Below are positions 1 through 10,620 of a DNA stretch of 64,000 nucleotides, in pieces. The stretch spans positions 116,001-180,000 of the forward strand of contig JAODTK010000987.1 of the NCBI GenBank assembly GCA_026419785.1, given 5' to 3'. The position numbers and the translations under genes were made by a program. Source of the stretch: Sclerodactyla briareus (Eukaryota; Echinodermata; Holothuroidea; Dendrochirotida; Sclerodactylidae). Under the pieces are notes generated by a model. The model did not search any database. It was not told where the DNA came from and saw only the letters and a list, made by a program, of their open reading frames with translations. The stretch's first letter is position 1; the number at the start of each line of letters is the position of its first letter.

Positions 1-119
1 TCATTTCTGGGATTTGGGAGTTTCTTATTTCCCGCACTCGTTACGAGGCAGTAGACATTCTTCATTCAATTGACCAATCAATAAAATTTGAAACGATCAC
101 TTATGTTATTAATTTTCAG

Positions 120-445
120 CAAACACAGACACCTCTGGAGGTTGCGCTCCGATCCAGTATGTGACCATCGGAGAAGAGGGTACAGTTCAATGCAGCTTCA
201 CTGATAACTTTTACGGCGTATTTTGGTATGACGCCCTCAATACAAGGAGGCATTCATCAAGTTGATCGAAAATGGCAAGAAAAGCGGCCCGGGCTACGAG
301 TCGGGGCAGTACGATATCGAGACGAATGGTTCACTGGTTATCAAACACGTCAGCATCAGTAACGATGGCAACTACACAGTGAAAAAGATTCGGTCGACGG
401 CGGCAGGGGACAGAGAAGAATTCTTCCTAACTGTTAAAACTAAAG
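120..445 (+). CDS. Ig-like (V-type) domain exon, internal
   Basis: A single extracellular immunoglobulin-like domain, bounded by an acceptor (TTTTCAG ending at 119) and a donor (AAAG|GTAAAA at 445/446). The first part reads VTIGEEGTVQCSF then GVFWYD, i.e. the B-strand Cys and C-strand Trp. After one frame change near 235-245 it continues IENGKKSGPGYESGQYDI, then SLVIKHVSISNDGNYTVKKI. The 'DGNYT' tyrosine corner is clear, but the second cysteine expected two residues after the Tyr is replaced (YTV). The fold call is confident; the ligand and full gene are unknown. Its position upstream of other Ig exons and a NACHT exon suggests the ectodomain of an immune-type receptor. The frame change is either decay or an assembly indel. 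Confidence 0.75.
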
Positions 446-1421
446 GTAAAATACGACGTTGCACCCCTCCCCTCCACCTGCACGCACGCAGCAAACAAAC
501 AACATCTTCCAAAGATACAGTGCAAGTGTGTGTGTGAAAAATATGTGGCCACCTACCGGGACGACCCCGTACTCACGGGGCGCGGCCGCGGGTACCTCGG
601 GGAGTTAACGCCCAGCAAACACAAAACGTTATCATAACATTTAAAAAGAGAGCTTCTGAAAATGGCTTCATAACGTTAAATGTGGTGTTATTAGAACATT
701 TGTTTGAAGCTTCTATTGGACGTAACATGTATCCAATGTTTTAATAATGTTACATTATCGTTAAAGAATAAAATGTTGCAAAACCGTTCTGTAACATAAT
801 TATCACACCACATAAGATGTTACTGAAACATCATACGAACATTTCATACCGTTTGAACACGTTGTGTTTGCTGGGGGGATGGGTCAGGCCCAGGCCCGGT
901 CGCTTGCTGGGACACGCCGAGTATTTGGAAGCGGTAAGTGGGATCAGCTCGTTTTCTTCCAGGCGTTCGTGTTCCCATGAATCCAAAAAAATTCTAGGGA
1001 TGTTTTAACTCTTCTGAAACCGGCGACCGAGAGGAATTGTTGTGGGGGGGGGGGGGGAGGATGTATTCCTGCTGGCAACAACAGACCGAACGTACACCTT
1101 GTATATGTTCACCTCAATATGCGCCGCAAGCAGTCACTAGTGAAAAATGAACAAGAGACAAAACTAATATCAATTCGCTTGCAAAAATGCGACGCCGATC
1201 CTCTCTCGTGTGATTGATGATATATAGTTGTCCTTTCACCTGTAGGGGACAGGTATTCTCTGGGTATGGATTATCATATTCGGTAATTGTTTCTAATATC
1301 TGTGTAAGGATGATGAGGGATTTTCTCAATGTAAATTGTTATGAAACAAATTCATCTAACTTGCACTTGCTGTAAACGCTGGCAAATCATCTACTAGTCA
1401 TTCTTATCTTCCAACACACAG
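446..1421. other. Intron between Ig exons, with AACGTTA-rich stretch
   Basis: No coding exon is seen. A GC-rich patch at 550-606 holds a perfect CCCCGT/ACGGGG hairpin (565-580, loop ACTC). From about 605 to 850 the motifs TAACGTTA, AACATT and AATGTT recur in both orientations, as in a decayed palindromic MITE. A poly-G run lies near 1044-1058. Confidence 0.5.
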
Positions 1422-1610
1422 TCGAAGCAGCCTCCAACCACCCCATCGTCCGCGAATGTCGGAGCCAAGATCAGATTTGCTTCGCAGAAGTCACCAATCC
1501 CTCGGTCCCTGTCTTGCGATGTTGAGGAATCCCGACCAGCAATTTCTCTCAAATGACAAAGCGGACAGACGCTGGGGACGAAGATACGACTTCAACTTCA
1601 TCGTCCGCTA

Positions 1611-1641
<31 letters not shown>

Positions 1642-2109
1642 CGAACGGCGACATCGTCTTCACGTCCATTTGTGTCTACCACCTGGTCTTCAGCAGGAGT
1701 CCTTCGCTCTCTCTCTTATGGTGTGCAGGCGGAGGATCCCTGGACTTGTCTCCCGGAGGATGAAACAGTCGTTTTTTTCCTCTCGAAGGATGGAGACCGC
1801 TGGAGAGATGCGAGTCCGATAACGCTACGTCGAATCCAACTCAGAGATGGAACTTCGATGCGACACTAAGAACACTCACCTGCAACTTTGGGAGAAGATC
1901 GTTACAGACGAAGCGGATGAAAAATTACTCATCCTTTTTAGCATTGATCTCACTGAGACGGCTACTACCATGAGATTGATGGGTTCCAGCTAAATGAAGA
2001 AGGAACGTTGCTCCATGATTCAATCAAGCCATCAGATGAAGGCTACTATGTATGTACTGTAGACGATTTCCACAGAGTTATGTGACGCTTCATGATGTTA
2101 TTGTTTACG
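1422..2109 (+). CDS. Ig-like domain exon(s), disrupted, with internal poly-G run
   Basis: An acceptor ending in CACACAG (1421) and a donor ACG|GTGAGT (2109/2110) bound this stretch. The start reads CFAEVTNPSVPVLRC, then, in a second frame, LSCDVEESRPAISLKW, giving the B-strand Cys and C-strand Trp. The end reads GFQLNEEGTLLHDSIKP, then SDEGYYVCTVDDF and YVTLHDVIVYG: a textbook Ig F-strand (DEGYYVC) and G-strand. The middle, including a homopolymer G run at about 1612-1641, does not give one open frame. At nearly 690 nt it is long for one Ig domain, so it may be one exon with an insertion or two domains. The Ig fold is secure; exact exon structure is not. Confidence 0.7.
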
Positions 2110-3217
2110 GTGAGTGTAAGAATTTAGGCATGACTCGCTTAGATTGTCCTCATCATTATTTCGTTAAGGTCCGCATCTTAACTTGTTTCTTCCTTCCTCA
2201 CGGTCGAGCTCACAAGAACACGCTTCTCTATTCCATTTAACTTTTCTATCCGTCTTCCTAATCTCCTTCCTAGTGTCCTTCTTTCTTCATATTATCTTCA
2301 TCCACATATTATCTTCATCCATCGTCATTCTGCTTCCTACAATATTATGATCCCTTCTTCTTGGTACGCATGCCAGGTCGTGTAAGTTTTGCTTGCATCG
2401 TAACGATTTGCACGCCGCGAAATTCCCAATAAATCATAAATCACTCACATATGGGAACACATGCCTCGGAGGCACCCGGCCGCATCTGCTCATCCTCCGA
2501 GAAAGCACAGTGGCTAGGGCACACGCAGACGCTAGCTCCCATCCAATATCTACGATGATGCCTGGCAACCGACCATCACCCACCATGTCCTGCTGCGACA
2601 AAACCCTGTGGAAATGATCCTCAGGCCAAAACAAAGTCCGCCCTATGACCAAAGAATCGCGCGCTGTGAATGATTTAGTCAATGAAGGAATCCAGCCCCC
2701 TTTTCATCTTCCCAGTGGCGTTATGGCCTGCCTAATCATAGCCAAGATGGGCGCAAGTGTTCCTATGCAGTAACCGGGACTGGTACACACTACTATCCAG
2801 TGATCTCATAACTCAGTATGCCTGAAAGGAAAATCAAAATAACCTCAGACACACGAGACGCATAGTCACTGATACCCTGCCTGGTGACGAAAAAACTTGG
2901 AGATTCCACATCTTCACCCAACACTGGGCTGAATCAGAATGTACTAAACTCATCAATAAATCCCAAACGGCGTACTGAAAATTTCGGTGTCCAGCTTTTG
3001 GCGTCCACCTCTATCAGTTCATGGGCATACCTGACAGCTGTAACGCGCATCGAATTTCCGCAGTAGGAAACTAATGAAACGCACCATTGAGTCCAGTCGA
3101 CATTCCGGTTCTCAGTCTTTAATTAGGTTTCCATTTTCTGCGCATCCCATTTCCATCCTTGTTCCTTATATGCCCCCCTTCGAATATGCGCCAATCGATA
3201 TATATGCTTCCGCACAG
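2110..3217. other. Intron, no recognised feature
   Basis: This stretch follows the GTGAGT donor and precedes the next Ig-like exon. Short open frames near 2390-2690 and 2884-3066 match nothing I recognise. A pyrimidine-rich part at 2230-2370 is unremarkable. Confidence 0.4.
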
Positions 3218-3549
3218 TGGGCCTACGCCGAATCAGCTCTTCGTTGAAGGATGCGATGACCGATCGTACTGCACTCTCGAGGTGCGAGGCGAAAAAGAAC
3301 TGAGTGCTTCCTGGTCGGTACGACCTATGGTTCAGCTAGAATGGGTCATAATCGACGAGGATACTGCCCTAGAGTTTCAAGATCTATCTACCAAGAATCT
3401 CAGACTGAGGACACCTTCAGCATTGCCCTCACTTCGCGATTCCGCGCCTCCTTCAACACTGAGAAAACGAGTTGCTTGTAGAAGCAGGGTGTCCGGCAGG
3501 CACGCGGATCACTTCCCTCTTTATAAAAGACTGGAGTGATATGCTAGAA
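3218..3549 (+). CDS. Ig-like domain exon
   Basis: The frame reads NQLFVEGCDDRSYCTLEVRG, then LSASWSVRPMVQLEW and VIIDEDTALEFQDL. The spacing YCTLEV to VQLEW (B-strand Cys to C-strand Trp) resembles the preceding exon's CFAEV to SLKW pattern, so the two domains look related. After one frame change near 3415 it continues TEDTFSIALTSRFRASF. A candidate acceptor CCGCACAG ends at 3217 and a candidate donor GTAAGA starts at 3550. Probably another ectodomain of the same receptor or family. The Ig call is good; splice borders are less certain. Confidence 0.6.
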
Positions 3550-3779
3550 GTAAGAATCACAGTGCTCAAATTGCCAAAAAGTTCCTAGGATGAACGAACG
3601 GTATACTATTACTTATGAGAACACACGAGTGACAACAGCCCCGACTATTTTCTGTTCCAGTTTTTCATGGAGCAAAGTTTCACAACCAACTATAATATAC
3701 GTTGTTTTCGTGCTGAAGGCCCCAAGATCTATACCACCACGCGGAGTGAGTTCATGTGTTACACAAGCATGTTCGAAGC

Positions 3780-4165
3780 TCAAATGAGGTATGAGGGTTG
3801 TACATATGCTGAGCATGAACGTGAAGTTAGGTCGAGGTCACATTCAAGGCCGTGCGAGGGCATCCCTAAAAAAACTTGTCATCAAATATCTACCAAACGC
3901 AAGCACGTGTCAAATTCGAATGAGGTATGTAGGTTGCTAATGAAGAGGATGAACCCTACTGTCTTTGGTGTACCTGGAAGTCATGGGAGGGCAAATCCTA
4001 GAAGTTCAGTTCGAGTATGTTAATTGTCCGAATGCTACGACTTAAGACTGTCATCACGATATCTGACTAACGACTAAGTGGTATCAAATTTACTAGGTAT
4101 GAGGGTTGAACAAATGTTTTCCCCATTATTTTCAGCGTTAGGTCAAGGCCATTCAGGTCGTGAGG
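3780..4165 (+). repeat. Intronic tandem repeat, about 3 copies (GGTATGAGGGTTG units)
   Basis: Related units start near 3787, 3921 and 4096. Each opens with 'aGGTATGxxGGTTG' and ends with a 'TTAGGTCgAGGTCA...CGTGaGGG' type block. In reverse complement the family matches the blocks at about 13750-13990, so it is a dispersed intronic repeat with internal tandem structure. Confidence 0.6.
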
Positions 4166-4565
4166 GAGTAGCCTCCAAAAGGCTTTCTCGGGGGGGGGGG
4201 AGCTCATATCCTAACGGACACCTGCATGTGTTACAGTAATATAGGCATGCATTACTGACTCAGAAAATTATACTGCTTTCAAATAATGTCACTCTCTGAA
4301 TTTGTGTTGAACGTTTAGAATTACTTTATAATGCTTCCGTGCGTTTTGGAGGTATTGTCTCATATGTTCAGGTGGAATATTAACATGGAAGAATAAAGCC
4401 GTACTGATTATGTTATTAGGAAAGCTGGGCGTGTAGTAGGCAGCCATCTGTCTCCGTTTAATTTGGTTTAAAAGTCCCTCCTACCTTCAAAACTGTTATC
4501 TAGCAGGATGACCATCCGCTTCATTCGTACCTGAAATTAATAATTTCACAGTAAACACAATTCAG

Positions 4566-5520
4566 GTTTATTGGTGTGACGGCCAGAATGACCTACCTAT
4601 ACTTATCTCCATGGAATGCCCATGACTTTCACTATGGTGTACCCCAAGTGCTGATTTTGAGTCCTGTCCTCTTTTCAATGTATATATCGTTTTTGGAAAA
4701 GTTCACATCAGCATACAGCATACGGCATACAGTTTGTGATCGGAAATGTGGTCGGAAATCTGGGTATTTACATGGACATTCACTTCACTAGGATCACTGA
4801 TTGAATAAGCTATGCAAGTCATAAATTGTATTAAACGAGTGGAGCAAATCTTGCTAGGCGTTGCTGCAACAGTTAATCTTATACATGCGTCATTTCATGT
4901 CGAGTCGACTATGGAAATTCTTTCCTGTCGGAAGACTCTTCTAACCATTTATCTCGGCTGCAGAGAATCCAACAACAACAATGCTGCTCAAGTAGTCTGC
5001 AAGGTCAGGGAATTCACACCTATTATAAAAGAGATACACTGGTTAGTCATTCCTCAGCGTATCAACTATGAGATCTTGTAATTGCCTTTCGTGTAATCAA
5101 AACTGGATGCCAGCTTGTCTGCATATTTTGCTGAGTCAACACGAACCTGCCCGCTCCCACCATCAACATCAACTTCAGGTTCCAAGGTCTCGAACGAAAA
5201 TGTATAGTGATCGTGGCTTTGTTTATAGTGTTCCTCGCTTATAGGACTTCCTCCCTGTCGACACTGGTCGAGTTGAGGTCTCTTGAGTCTGTAGATAATT
5301 TCAAACGGCGCCTGAAAACTCTTTCCCCAGTCTTATTGATTGATGCCTACGTAAGCGCATTGAACAACTTTCCCGTTGCATTTTGCGCTATATGAGACCA
5401 ATTATTGTTTTTATAATTACTATCATTTTCATTGTAGGTGTACTTACTTTCTCAGTCGTTACAAGAGGTTGATATGAAAGATTAAGAAAATAAATAAATA
5501 AATGAATAAATAAATAAATA
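4566..5520 (+). mobile_element. LINE remnant, L2/CR1-like, RT C-terminus and 3' tail
   Basis: The 3' part of a non-LTR retrotransposon pol. At 4630-4690 it reads FHYGVPQVLILSPVLFSMYI, the reverse-transcriptase 'GVPQGSxLSPxLF' motif. Near 4990-5090 comes FTPIIKEIHWLVIPQRINYEIL, equivalent to 'L..LHWLPV..RI.YKIL' in L2/CR1/Rex families, and at 5300-5330 'DNFKRRLKTLSPV', the usual C-terminal 'FKRRLKTHLF' block. It ends in an (ATAA)n tail (5487-5520), typical of L2-like 3' ends. The upstream endonuclease and most of the RT are missing. Frames shift several times, so it is inactive. Confidence 0.8.
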
Positions 5521-5580
5521 TCTCCATGGATAATTCAATCAATCGATCAATCAAAAAAACAATCAATCAATCAATTAATA
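5487..5580. repeat. Microsatellites (AAAT/ATAA)n and (AATC)n
   Basis: AAATAAATAAATG-type repeats at 5487-5520 are followed by CAATCAATCGATCAATC-type repeats at 5533-5576. The first tract is best read as the tail of the preceding LINE. Confidence 0.85.
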
Positions 5581-7157
5581 ACTGACTCATCTGTGTCGTC
5601 AACGTGGAATAAGCCCCCTGCCCTCGCATTTGATGAAAAATTTCGTTTTTCGCAGTGTAAAGTGTGAGTATTCAACCTCAAACGCACCCACCTCGGAAAC
5701 GGAGCACATAGTGAAATACTCAAGGATTCGGCGTTACGTCAGTACGTGTGCAACGGAATACTCGCTATTTATAACGCGTTGTGCCACAAAATTGATGTCG
5801 GCCCATGGCGTCAAACAACCGATGAAACCATTTCTGCTACCAATCCAATTATAAAAGAAAATTATTCATTGAACTGTGTGATAAGTTCAACACAAGTACA
5901 AATGCCAGTAGGTGATACTTTGCCATTGTGACTTGTTTGCTGTTGTGTTTTTCGGAAATGTGAATTTATATGTGAATTTATATGAAACAGTATATGAATT
6001 TCTGAATTTATCCTTTACTGTGCCGTACCTATTTAGAAGTATATTACGGTATATGATATGCCGAGACAATATCAGTTTCGATATACCGTGCGGTTTTTAC
6101 GTCGTGACGTGACGTAATAAAAAAAACGACACGGTTCTCTAGGTTTTCTCCATTCTACCTGAAAGAATTACAAGTTGGTCGATGCGGTCGCGGAAAGAAG
6201 GTGGGGAGTACGAAAGCGATCATGACTCCCAACAGCAAAGGTAGCCAATCTGCGCCTGTTGTCGCGCTCCTAGCAGCTAAAATTATAAACGTTGTTCAGA
6301 TTTTTCATTGTATCGCGTATGAAGTACCAAAATACCAGCCATGGTATCATGACCTTCGGTATGACCCTCCAAACATGACAAAACACCGTACCTGCCCGAA
6401 CCTTCACTAGTAGGTACGAAGCTTGACTGATTCCGAATTGCTGTTTCCCTTGTATATTTATTTATTCTTTGTATCCGTTCCTACCACCGAAGAACCTGCT
6501 GAGGACCAGCGCGAAATACGTGGATTGCCTCGTTATCCCATCATCGTGGGTTCTGACAGCAGCAGTTAGTATTTATTTTATTTATTATTTAGTTTTTATT
6601 TTTTATTTATTTTATTTATATATTATCACGAAGATGTTATACTTGATAATCGAGCATAAATGATTCTTCCACTTTTGCATTTTTTACAGTTGGCAATTAC
6701 TCTATCCCAACCTTGATACTTGTCGCTAACTAATTGTGAGGCGGAGCACTGCCATGAGAGACAATTATTAGTGACGATCTGTTAGCGGTAGCTGTCAGGC
6801 ACAGCGTAATTTGAGCCCTCTGATGGTGGTTTACTTTCTGTCTGTCAAAGTTCAATGTTTGCATGGACAAAAGTGCGTTTTCGTCCTGAGCAACTGGCGT
6901 TTGCATGCCGTACGACTAAGAAACCGCATCAGTGCTACTCAGTTTACTTTCGGTCACTATGACATGCTAATATATCGAATGATATTTTGCTGTAATATAA
7001 TTGTCAGGTGCAAATGGAAGCGTCTATATTTGTTGGGTGTTGCAACACGATATTGCTTAAATTTTTGAATAACACAAACACACAATGTAACCTTTGACAC
7101 CACTGGTCGATTTTAGCTTCGTGCTACAGTACTTCGAGTGTTCCACAGTGGCCACGA
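5581..7157. other. Intronic, no gene recognised
   Basis: AT-rich DNA with short frames only. A GTGAATTTATAT-type motif repeats at 5958-5985. A TTTATTTTATTTATT-rich tract lies at 6571-6625. The ACGTCGTGACGTGACGT block at 6099-6115 resembles the CGTCACG-rich ends of the inverted-repeat element at 24.3 kb, but I could not trace a second end. Confidence 0.3.
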
Positions 7158-8040
7158 TACACTACGCTACTCGGAGAGAGTGATATTAGGAAGGTTCCAA
7201 CGTAGTTTTGTTTGCTGATTGAATATCCTCGACCCAATCTTAGAACTAGTGCATGGAAAGACGGTGTTAATATCACAAAAAAGCCAAAACTGTTCTTAAT
7301 CGGTATCGTATTGCGCAAAATCCTGCCTTAAGGGCAAGTGCTAGACATTCTTTTTTATCTTGTCGATGGATTCCGACAAAAAAACTGTTGGTTAGTAACT
7401 CACCATCAGTCTTAAACTGTCCTGTTCGTTATTGTTTTGGATTTGTCCTATGTATTCGTGACTCAAGCATATGAGACAAATGATAATTAATTCACAAAAT
7501 TTAGAATTGACAATGAAAGAGGGCAAATGGGCAACTGTAGCCGGCTCCATCGACCGCATTGGAACATTGACACAAGCCGGCATGCAAGCTTCGTTCTATA
7601 GTTACTTCAAGCGTTCCAATAAAGGTCGGGTTTATCCTGTACTTACGCTACCTGTGCGAGTGATATTGGGAAGGTTCTAACATAGATGTAGTTGCTGATT
7701 GAATATCACTTAAGTCAAATTTTAGGACTATTTGCGTGCAAAGACAAGTGTTATACAACACAAAAAAGCCAGGATCTGTTCTCATTCTTATCGTATGCCG
7801 AAAATGTATGCATAGACAGTGCAAGTGCTGTACATCCATCTGATCTTGTCGACGAAATTTGAAATAGTTTTTTCTTAATACGACCCAATCAGTCCTTACC
7901 TCACTCCGTTTTTGTTTTTGTTCTGTTCATTCATGGCTCGGCATATGAAACGACTGATGATTGATTCAAAAAATAAGAATTGACAGAAAAAGAGGGCAGT
8001 TGACCAACTGTAGCCGGTACCTATCAGGCCCATTGGGCGG
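7158..8040 (+). repeat. Tandem duplication, unit about 480 bp, two copies
   Basis: Copy 1 runs from about 7158 to 7570 and copy 2 from about 7640 to 8040. Shared anchors are GTGATATTxGGAAGGTTC (7180 and 7660), TTGCTGATTGAATATC, ACAAAAAAGCCA, and the end block AGAGGGCA...CAACTGTAGCCGG. The copies differ by many substitutions and indels, so the duplication is old. No coding potential is shared. Confidence 0.85.
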
Positions 8041-9629
8041 AAGGGAATCAGGACTACTGTCATTCTGGGAGGGATCGTTACTCGACAAATCCACTACGCC
8101 GTGCTGTTGTCACGTCCGTAGTATCTCAATATGACTATCGTCATTCAATGTCAGCTTACGTGCTGCTAACAAAGTGTGATGTTATTGCTATTTCTGCGTC
8201 CGTTTTATCAGGCCTCTTGGTAGTGGAGGGTACTGTGCAGCAACAACAGCCAAAGACGATGGGGAGGAAGAGGTAAGAGGTTCAAACGTTTCAGAATGAA
8301 AATGTTCCGTTGTTTGGATCACCTTGACCAGGTATTCTAGAGTGTAGTTGACTCCCCCAATTTCTCACGACGGATCACATAATCACCTCCGAACAGTTCA
8401 GAACGGGGCACTTGTGCATGTGTCCCAAATACCATACATGTTCTTCCCACATGGATTTCACCATTCGAAAACTGGGAATAGAAGAGCCGTCGTAACAATT
8501 ATGGCTAGGCAGATAGGATGTGGTCTGATCTCGGTGGAGTTGTCGAGCTGGGTTTGTGACCGCCGTTCGGATTTTGTGGTAACTGATGGAGTTTCCTTAC
8601 ATAGAATTCATCTGCAATGAAGTTATCGGCGGTAGGGAATATCTTGTGCGAGCCCTGGGTGGGCCATCATTGACGTATCTTGTCAGAGAGTAATGAGTCC
8701 ATATTCAACAAAATAATTGTTACAATTTATATGACAAATCGTTGTCCCATAGCAATCCAATCACAAAGTATTCTCAGCCACAGGCGATCCTGTAATCTTG
8801 CAAAATAACGTTTGATGCATGAGTGTTCAGGCTAATATGTCACCGATATGAACATGAAGTTCCTGTCCAAGCAATTATGCTTCAGTTGTGATGGTAGTGT
8901 TTGTCTAGCTAGCGTAATGTTTGTCTGTCAACACATACTTTCTGCGCATTTGGCGCTCGCAAATGTCGGGTTCTCCACTCTTCACGAATTAGTATTTTCA
9001 TGTACTGACTCGGTCGGTCGAAAATCAATCGTTTGATATGCTATAGGTATTTGTACCTCCACGATCAGGTGTTCTTTGTTTTTCACTGGGTTTTACGAGC
9101 ACTTTTGATAATAGTTCAGCTTAAGAACAATCATTGGAAGGTATGGCTTGCCGAGTGTCCGAATATCTTTCCCATATTTGGAGCATTCCGACGGTAAATG
9201 ACTTCTTGCAGCTTGTGGAAAAACAATTGTTCCCGTCTTGAATTCTTAAGGAAATCTTATTGTTGGAGAGAGGGAAGAGTGAAGGATACAAACGACACAA
9301 AACTTATTTCAAAATTAGCACATATATTCTGCGGCACCTATATTACATCTATACGTCGGCATGTCTTTCGTAAATGACATGGTCCCACAATAGACTCCTC
9401 ACATAATCAAACGTTTTATCGCAATCATTACGGTGTTCCATTCGCAGTAATTACCGTTATCACGACTGGAAAGTAGTATTTAACATACCTCGTAGTAAAC
9501 GGTCGTGAACAAGGAAGTAAAAAATTACCTCGACTCTCACGATGGTGGACATTCCGTCAACTTGAGTTGAAAATTGGACACGGAATTTAGGAATAGCCAA
9601 TGCAGAGATGCCATCCAGATATGCTCTGG
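8041..9629. other. Intronic, no gene recognised
   Basis: Short frames only (for example 8348-8620, 90 codons) with no family I recognise, no repeats above background and no convincing splice pairs. Confidence 0.3.
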
Positions 9630-10620
9630 GCTGGTGGCCTGGCTGCCCTAGAGTTGTTGCATTGTCGCTATCGCTTTGTTCGAGGACTTATTGCTGCCCT
9701 CTGGAAAGAGAAGGGTGATACTCCAGACAGTTATAACTATAAAGGGGATAAAATCTCTAAAGAGTTTTTGGTAGAATAATCCTGAACATGATTCGTTGCC
9801 AGCTGTTTGTGCATCACTCCCAAGAAGTCCACTGTGGATCGCATCGTGGCTCTGCGTGTCTTGTCTGAGCGGATGCGGAAATTCGGTAGAAAGTGCTAGT
9901 GTGGTCCCTGACTTCTTCCCTGGTTGTCAAGTGCTTACAGGGGTTCATGGTTTCAAAGATTCAAAACACTGTATGGGACTGCTGTGATTATGGAGAGGGT
10001 TTCGGATAGTACCGACTGCGTGGTCTCAATCGGTGAAGTCTTGGAACTTTGAGTCGGGAGGCAAATCCGTTGGGCCTCCAGGTGACAGAGACCAAGAATA
10101 ATATTCCGTCTTTTGATGGAATCTTGGTCGGTGCTACTGGGTCTGTCCATGTGATGGGTGAGAACGTGGAAGTAACCGAGTCATCCGTTACCTTCTGCGG
10201 TCATTAGTGACTCTGCCTCATGCGAGCCCGAGGTCAGTAGACGCTTCGGACTAGCATATGGACTCATGAAGTCTCTGAATACTGGTGTAGGGTAGTTGCG
10301 ATATCTGTGCAAAAGAACCAAGCTCGGTGTTTTTGGCTCCATTGCGCTTCCAGTCTTTTTATTCTAGTGAGGCTTAGACGCTCACTTTTGGGCTGAGACG
10401 GCGATTGGAATCTTCTTCGACTACCTCACTATCAAATTCTCGGTTACCGCTGGCAGGATCATGTATCTAATGCCAGGGTTCTCCGGGAGACGGGGGAAGG
10501 TGACGGTCTTATTCGCGCTCGCTATTGCGCTTCTTCGGGCATACGGCGCGCCTTCCGGCGGAAGATTCTGCCCCCATGTTCTGTAGGAATGAGATCTGTT
10601 GGTTCGAGGCACACCGCCGG
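9630..10620 (+). mobile_element. LINE remnant, RT to C-terminus, clade unassigned
   Basis: Fragments in several frames follow the order of a non-LTR RT. First, at 9690-9750, comes 'LIAALWKEKGDTPDSYNYKG'; next, at 9815-9890, 'PKKSTVDRIVALRVLSERMR', i.e. 'fTPgRSTVD.IlALRvL.Er'. Then 'NGENVEVTESS' (10160-10190), 'CKRTKLGVFGSIALPV' (10310-10350), and finally 'YRWQDHVSNARVLRETG' (10440-10490), the C-terminal 'RWQDhVsN..vL..T' block common in such elements of marine animals. The 'ADD'-bearing centre is deleted or unreadable. No poly(A) or target-site duplication is seen. Confidence 0.8.

Noticed and set aside
6099-6115. ACGTCGTGACGTGACGT as a second copy of the 24.3 kb element's terminus
   Set aside because: Only the CGTCACG words are shared; the CACTGGATAC outer end is missing and no partner end was found.
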